A stretch of 16,128 bases of DNA from DATCSE01 sp036568605 (GTDB lineage: Bacteria; Pseudomonadota; Gammaproteobacteria; Burkholderiales; Burkholderiaceae_C): NCBI GenBank assembly GCA_036568605.1, contig DATCSE010000427.1:1-16128 (forward strand), in the 5' to 3' direction. Under the pieces are notes generated by a model. It searched no databases and was not told the DNA's origin. It worked only from the letters and a program-made list of their open reading frames with translations. Shown here piece by piece: positions 12,375 through 16,128 of this stretch. A program made the position numbers and the translations under genes. Positions within the stretch are counted from its first letter, which is position 1, and each line of letters begins with the position of its first letter.

Positions 12375-13799
12375 ATGAACGCCCCCCTGCTCAACCACCT
12401 GATGCCGCGCGTGACGCCGCGCCCGATGCCGGCGGCGATGCTTCAGGCATTGCGCGAGCGCTTCGGTGAACGTTGCTCAACCGCGCTCGCGGTACGCGAG
12501 CAGCATGGTCGCGACGAGTCGCCGTTCGACGTCCCGCCGCCCGAGGCGGTGGTCTTCTGCGAAAGCACCGACGATGTCGCCGCGGTCGTGGCGCTGGCCG
12601 ATCGCCACGAGGTGCCGGTGATCCCGTACGGCACGGGCTCGTCGCTCGAAGGCCATCTGCTCGCGGTGCAGGGCGGCGTCAGCATCGACCTGGGCCGGAT
12701 GAACAAGATCCTCGCGGTGCAACCCGAGGACTTGACCGTCACGGTGCAGGCCGGCGTCACCCGCAAGCAGCTGAACGACGAGATCCGCCACACCGGGCTG
12801 TTCTTCCCGATCGACCCCGGAGCCGACGCGAGCCTGGGAGGGATGAGCGCAACGCGCGCGAGCGGCACGAATGCGGTGCGCTATGGCACGATGCGCGAGA
12901 ACGTGCTGGGCCTGACCGTCGTGACCGCGAGCGGAGCGGTGATCCACACCGGAACGCGCGCCCGCAAGTCGTCGGCCGGCTACGACCTGACGCGGCTGAT
13001 GGTCGGCAGCGAAGGCACGCTGGGCGTGATGACCGAGATCACGCTGCGCGTCTATCCGCTGCCCGAGGCGATCTCGGCGGCGGTCTGCACGTTCCCGAGC
13101 ATCACCGACGCGGTGCGTACGACGATCCAGATCATCCAGATGGGCATCCCGATTGCGCGCTGCGAGCTGCTCGACCGGCATGCGGTGCGCGCGGTCAACC
13201 GGCACGACAAACTGACGCTGACCGAAGCGCCGATGCTGTTGATGGAGTTCCACGGCAGCGACGCCGGCGTGAAGGAGCAAGCCGCGGCGGTGCAGGAGAT
13301 CGCCCACGAGTTCGGCGGCTCCGGGTTCGAGTGGGCGACGACGCCCGAGGAGCGCACGAAGCTGTGGACTGCACGGCACCGCGCGTATTTCGCCGGCCTG
13401 CAACTGAAGCCTGGCTCTCGCACCGTGACGACCGACACCTGCGTGCCGATCTCGCGGCTCGCGGAGTGCGTGACGCAGGCGTCGGAAGAGGCCGAGGCGG
13501 CCGGGCTGCTGCACTACATCGTCGGCCACGTCGGCGACGGCAACTTCCACATCGCGTACCTGATCGACCCGACCCTCCCGGCCGAGCGCGAGACCGCCGA
13601 GCGGCTCAACGATGCGGTCGTGGCCCGCGCCATCGCCTGCGACGGCACCTGCACCGGCGAGCATGGCATCGGGCTGCACAAGCAGGGCTTCCTGGTCGAC
13701 GAGGCCGGCGCCGGCACGGTCGCGATGATGCGCACGCTGAAGCGTGCGCTGGATCCGAAGAACATCCTGAACCCGGGGAAGATCTTCGAGTTGGGCTGA
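12375..13799 (+). CDS. FAD-linked oxidase, D-lactate dehydrogenase (cytochrome)/glycolate oxidase GlcD type
   Basis: A 474-residue VAO-type flavoprotein. The N-terminal FAD_binding_4 domain carries PYGTGSSLEGH at 84-94, DPGADASLGGM at 147-157 and DLTRLMVGSEGTLGV at 204-218. The C-terminal domain has TTDTCVPISRLAECV at 352-366, GHVGDGNFH at 384-392, whose His residues typically bind metal or substrate, and TGEHGIGLHKQG at 427-438. These fit respiratory D-2-hydroxyacid dehydrogenases (Dld/LDHD and GlcD); D-lactate is the best guess over glycolate because glcE and glcF are absent nearby. The ATG at 12375 has GGGAG about 8 bases upstream; in-frame upstream starts overlap the divergent adenosyltransferase. 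It converges on the SpoVR gene, with a palindromic hairpin between them. Confidence 0.92.
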   Translation: MNAPLLNHLMPRVTPRPMPAAMLQALRERFGERCSTALAVREQHGRDESPFDVPPPEAVVFCESTDDVAAVVALADRHEVPVIPYGTGSSLEGHLLAVQGGVSIDLGRMNKILAVQPEDLTVTVQAGVTRKQLNDEIRHTGLFFPIDPGADASLGGMSATRASGTNAVRYGTMRENVLGLTVVTASGAVIHTGTRARKSSAGYDLTRLMVGSEGTLGVMTEITLRVYPLPEAISAAVCTFPSITDAVRTTIQIIQMGIPIARCELLDRHAVRAVNRHDKLTLTEAPMLLMEFHGSDAGVKEQAAAVQEIAHEFGGSGFEWATTPEERTKLWTARHRAYFAGLQLKPGSRTVTTDTCVPISRLAECVTQASEEAEAAGLLHYIVGHVGDGNFHIAYLIDPTLPAERETAERLNDAVVARAIACDGTCTGEHGIGLHKQGFLVDEAGAGTVAMMRTLKRALDPKNILNPGKIFELG

Positions 13800-13801
13800 C
13801 G

Positions 13802-13856
13802 CCCGTCGGCCCAGGCATCGAAGCCCGTTCGCCCTTCGATACCTCAGGGCGAACGG
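13802..13856. repeat. REP-like extragenic palindrome, copy 2, with strong hairpin
   Basis: The arm CTTCGATACCTCAGGGCGAA plus CGG (13834-13856) is near-identical to the right arm of the copy at 4708-4731, with ATCGAAG of a degenerate left arm ending at 13823. Nested inside, CCGTTCGCCCT (13825-13835) and AGGGCGAACGG (13846-13856) make a perfect 11-bp stem with a 10-base loop. It again lies between convergent genes and could act as a bidirectional terminator or mRNA 3'-end stabiliser. No T-run is present. Confidence 0.8.
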
Positions 13857-13867
13857 TAGCAGGGGCG

Positions 13868-15493
13868 CTATTGCGGCGGTGCCGGCACGCTCCAGTGCTT
13901 GGTCACCGCGCCGCTGCTGTCGACGCTGTCCAGCTGCACGCCGAAGCCCCACAGCCGCGCGACGTGCTTCAGCACCTCCTGCGCGCTGTCGTGCAACGGC
14001 CGGTTGTTGTTCTGCGTGTGGCGCAAGGTCAGCGATCGGTCGCCGCGCAGGTTGACGTTCCAGACCTGGATGTCGGGCTCGCGCGAGCTCAGGTCGTACT
14101 GCCGCGACAGCGCCTCGCGCACGCGCCGGAAGCCTGAGACGTCGTGGATCGCCGAGACCGTCAGGTTCTCCGCATGCTCGTCGTCGACGATCGCGAACAG
14201 GCGCAAGTCGCGCATCACCTTCGGGCTCAGGTACTGGCCGACGAAGCTTTCATCCTTGAAGTTGCGCATCGCGTGATCGAGCGTCGGCAGCCATGGCTTG
14301 CCGGCGAAGCTCGGGAACCACTCGCGATCCTCGTCGGTCGGGTCGTCGCAGATGCGCTTGATGTCGGTGTACATCGCGAAGCCCAGCGCGTACGGGTTGA
14401 TCCCGCTGTAGGCCGGATGTCCGACCGGCGGCTGGAACACGACGTTGGTGTGCGACTTCAGCCATTCGATCATCACACCGTCGGTCAGCTTGCCTTCGTC
14501 GTACAGCGTGTTCAACAGCTTGTGGTGCCAGAACGTGGCCCAGCCTTCGTTCATCACCTGGGTCTGGCGCTGCGGATAGAAGTACTGCGCGACCTTGCGA
14601 ACGATGCGCACGACCTCGCGCTGCCACGGCTCCAGCAGCGGCGCGTTCTTCTCGATGAAGTACAGCAGGTTCTCCTGCGGCTCGCTAGGGAAACGCTTGC
14701 TGTCGCTGCTGTCCTCGGCCTTGTCGGGGCGCTTGGGCAGCGTGCGCCAGATGTCGTTGACCTGCATCTGCGCGTGTTCGAGCCGTTCCTTGCGGCGCGC
14801 CTGCTCCTCGGCCAGAGAGAGCTTGCTCGGCCGGCGATACCGGTCGACGCCGTAGTTCTGCAGCGAATGGCAGCTGTCGATCAACTCTTCGACCTGCAGC
14901 AGGCCGTAGCGCTCTTCGCACTCGGCGATGTAGTGCTTCGCGTAGACCAGGTAGTCGATGATCGACGACGCGTCGGTCCACAGCTTGAAGAGGTAGTTGC
15001 CCTTGAAGAAGCTGTTGTGACCGTACGCGGCGTGCGCGATCACGAGCGCCTGCATCGCGGTGGAGTTCTCCTCCATCAGGTAGCTGATGCAAGGGTCCGA
15101 GTTGATGACGATCTCGTACGCCAGGCCCATGTGGCCGCGGCGATAGTTCTTCTCGTTGGCGATGAATTCCTTGCCGTAGCTCCAGTGCCGGTAGTTGACC
15201 GGCATGCCGACCGACGAGTACGCATCCATCATCTGCTCGGCCGTGATGATCTCGAGCTGGTTCGGATACGTGTCCAGGCCATAACGCTGCGCCGTGGCGC
15301 GGATGGCGTCGTGATACTGCTCGAGCAGCTCGAAGTTCCAGTCGCTCGGGTCGGGCAGCGGTTGCGCGGCGCGCGGCGGCGCCGGCAGCGGGGCCTGCAG
15401 CGCGGTGCGCGGCGCGCGGCGGCGCTCGCGCAGCGGTATCGGCGGGGTCGCGTTGGCTGGGTCGACCCGGCGTTCGCCACCTTCGTATGTCAT
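13868..15493 (-). CDS. SpoVR family protein (YcgB-like)
   Basis: A 541-residue SpoVR family protein (E. coli YcgB is about 510). Conserved blocks are SDWNFELLEQYHDAI near 50-64, VNYRHWSYGKEF, GLAYEIVINSDPCISYLMEEN, AYGHNSFFKGN, VMNEGWATFWHHKLLN and NPYALGFAMYTDIKRICDDP. Several conserved His and Glu residues (HNSFF, NEGWA.FWHH) suggest a metalloenzyme, but no activity is established. The first ~48 residues are a Pro/Arg/Ala-rich, probably disordered extension. The ATG at 15493 overlaps the stop of the DUF444 gene (ATGA), so the two are translationally coupled; a longer frame upstream simply runs antisense-free through the yeaH reading region and is not SpoVR-like. In enterobacteria ycgB and yeaGH respond to RpoS and nutrient stress, which fits a starvation module. 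The stop lies 12 bp from the palindromic repeat. Confidence 0.94.
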   Translation of the reverse strand: MTYEGGERRVDPANATPPIPLRERRRAPRTALQAPLPAPPRAAQPLPDPSDWNFELLEQYHDAIRATAQRYGLDTYPNQLEIITAEQMMDAYSSVGMPVNYRHWSYGKEFIANEKNYRRGHMGLAYEIVINSDPCISYLMEENSTAMQALVIAHAAYGHNSFFKGNYLFKLWTDASSIIDYLVYAKHYIAECEERYGLLQVEELIDSCHSLQNYGVDRYRRPSKLSLAEEQARRKERLEHAQMQVNDIWRTLPKRPDKAEDSSDSKRFPSEPQENLLYFIEKNAPLLEPWQREVVRIVRKVAQYFYPQRQTQVMNEGWATFWHHKLLNTLYDEGKLTDGVMIEWLKSHTNVVFQPPVGHPAYSGINPYALGFAMYTDIKRICDDPTDEDREWFPSFAGKPWLPTLDHAMRNFKDESFVGQYLSPKVMRDLRLFAIVDDEHAENLTVSAIHDVSGFRRVREALSRQYDLSSREPDIQVWNVNLRGDRSLTLRHTQNNNRPLHDSAQEVLKHVARLWGFGVQLDSVDSSGAVTKHWSVPAPPQ

Positions 15494-16128
15494 GCGGCGG
15501 CCCCTTCCTTCTTGAACAGATCGCGGAACACCGGGTAGATCTGCGATGCCTGCGTGACCTTGCGCATCGCGAAGTGCGGATGCGTTTCCTGCAGCCGCGA
15601 ATACTCTTCCCAGAGGTTCTGCTCTTCCTCGGCGACCTGCACATAGGCGAAGTAGCGGCACACCGGGAGCAGGTTGTCGGTCAGCAGCTCGCGGCAGCGG
15701 CCGCTGTCGTGGTGCCAATTGTCGCCGTCGCTGGCCTGCGCGCCGTAGATGTTCCACTCGCTGGGTGAATAGCGCGCCCGGATGATCTCGTCCATCAGCA
15801 CGAGCGCACTCGACACCACCGTGCCGCCGGTCTCGCGCGCGTGGAAGAAGTTCTCTTCATCGACTTCCTGCGCCTGCGTGTGGTGGCGGATGAAGACCAG
15901 GTCGATCTTGTCGTAGTGCCGCGTCAGGAACAGGTACAGCAAGATGAAGAAGCGCTTGGACAATTCCTTGCGCGCCTCGTCCATGGAGCCCGAGACGTCC
16001 ATCAGGCAGAACATCACCGCGCGCGTGGTGGGCACCGGCACGCGCACCCGGTTGCGGAAGCGCAGGTCGATCGGGTCCAGGAACGGGATGCGAGCAATGC
16101 GTGTGCGCAGGAACTGGATGCGCTCTTC
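15490..16128 (-). CDS. yeaH: DUF444/UPF0229 (YeaH-like) protein, C-terminal 212 residues; N-terminus beyond the window
   Basis: The frame is open to the right edge (base 16128) and ends at TGA 15490-15492, so this is the C-terminal half of a ~420-residue protein. IPFLDPIDLRFRNRV leads into the von Willebrand A-like MIDAS signature FCLMDVSGSMDEARK (D-x-S-x-S). YLFLTRHYDKIDLVFIRHHTQAQEVDEENFF and ETGGTVVSSAL follow, all family blocks; SYN-like WNIYGAQASDGDNW closes the fold. An apparent start at the GTG 16047 is not the real one, because conserved sequence continues upstream of it. From family knowledge YeaH is co-expressed with the PrkA-type Ser kinase YeaG; that gene is expected just beyond this edge. 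The ATGA overlap with the SpoVR gene completes the common prkA-DUF444-spoVR operon. Confidence 0.92.
   Translation of the reverse strand, partial: EERIQFLRTRIARIPFLDPIDLRFRNRVRVPVPTTRAVMFCLMDVSGSMDEARKELSKRFFILLYLFLTRHYDKIDLVFIRHHTQAQEVDEENFFHARETGGTVVSSALVLMDEIIRARYSPSEWNIYGAQASDGDNWHHDSGRCRELLTDNLLPVCRYFAYVQVAEEEQNLWEEYSRLQETHPHFAMRKVTQASQIYPVFRDLFKKEGAAA

Overview
The window reads as chromosomal DNA of a high-GC betaproteobacterium, most likely Burkholderiales. The reasons are the strong G/C third-position bias, the divergent yggS / pilT-pilU arrangement for twitching motility, and the family resemblances of most proteins. Nothing suggests a plasmid, phage or island. No tRNA, rRNA, insertion sequence or CRISPR array was seen.

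Layout. Positions 1-700 hold the tail of a cupin-domain protein and a GNAT acetyltransferase, joined by an ATGA overlap. They converge on yggS (minus strand), whose stop codon shares bases with the GNAT stop. From 1501 to 3706 lie pilT and pilU, the paired type IV pilus retraction ATPases, closed by a clear intrinsic terminator. A 3-hydroxyisobutyrate-dehydrogenase-family gene follows (3775-4668), then a palindromic intergenic repeat. On the minus strand, yraN - diaA/gmhA-like - dolP (6443 down to 4741) is divergent from rsmI. This is the E. coli yraL-yraP neighbourhood with its genes rearranged and lpoA absent. tldD follows rsmI and converges on a FAH-family hydrolase that carries an unusual Tat/lipoprotein-like N-terminus.

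The most interesting stretch is 9759-9980, between the hydrolase and aroG (DAHP synthase). It holds a 25-codon ORF with six Phe codons in its first 14 codons, a segment able to pair with the 5' arm of a strong terminator, and that terminator with eight T's, all just ahead of aroG. Together these look like a phenylalanine-responsive transcription attenuator. After aroG come a small exported EF-hand protein, a PduO-type cobalamin adenosyltransferase (minus), an FAD-linked D-lactate/glycolate oxidase-type gene (plus), a second copy of the palindromic repeat, and an ATGA-coupled DUF444 (YeaH-like) - SpoVR pair on the minus strand that runs off the right edge.

Functionally the window is mostly housekeeping and surface biology: pilus retraction, outer-membrane lipoprotein function, rRNA methylation, aromatic amino-acid entry, B12 cofactor formation and a stress/starvation module. 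The new-looking material is regulatory (the aroG leader, the repeats) or concerns unexpected localisation (the exported FAH hydrolase).
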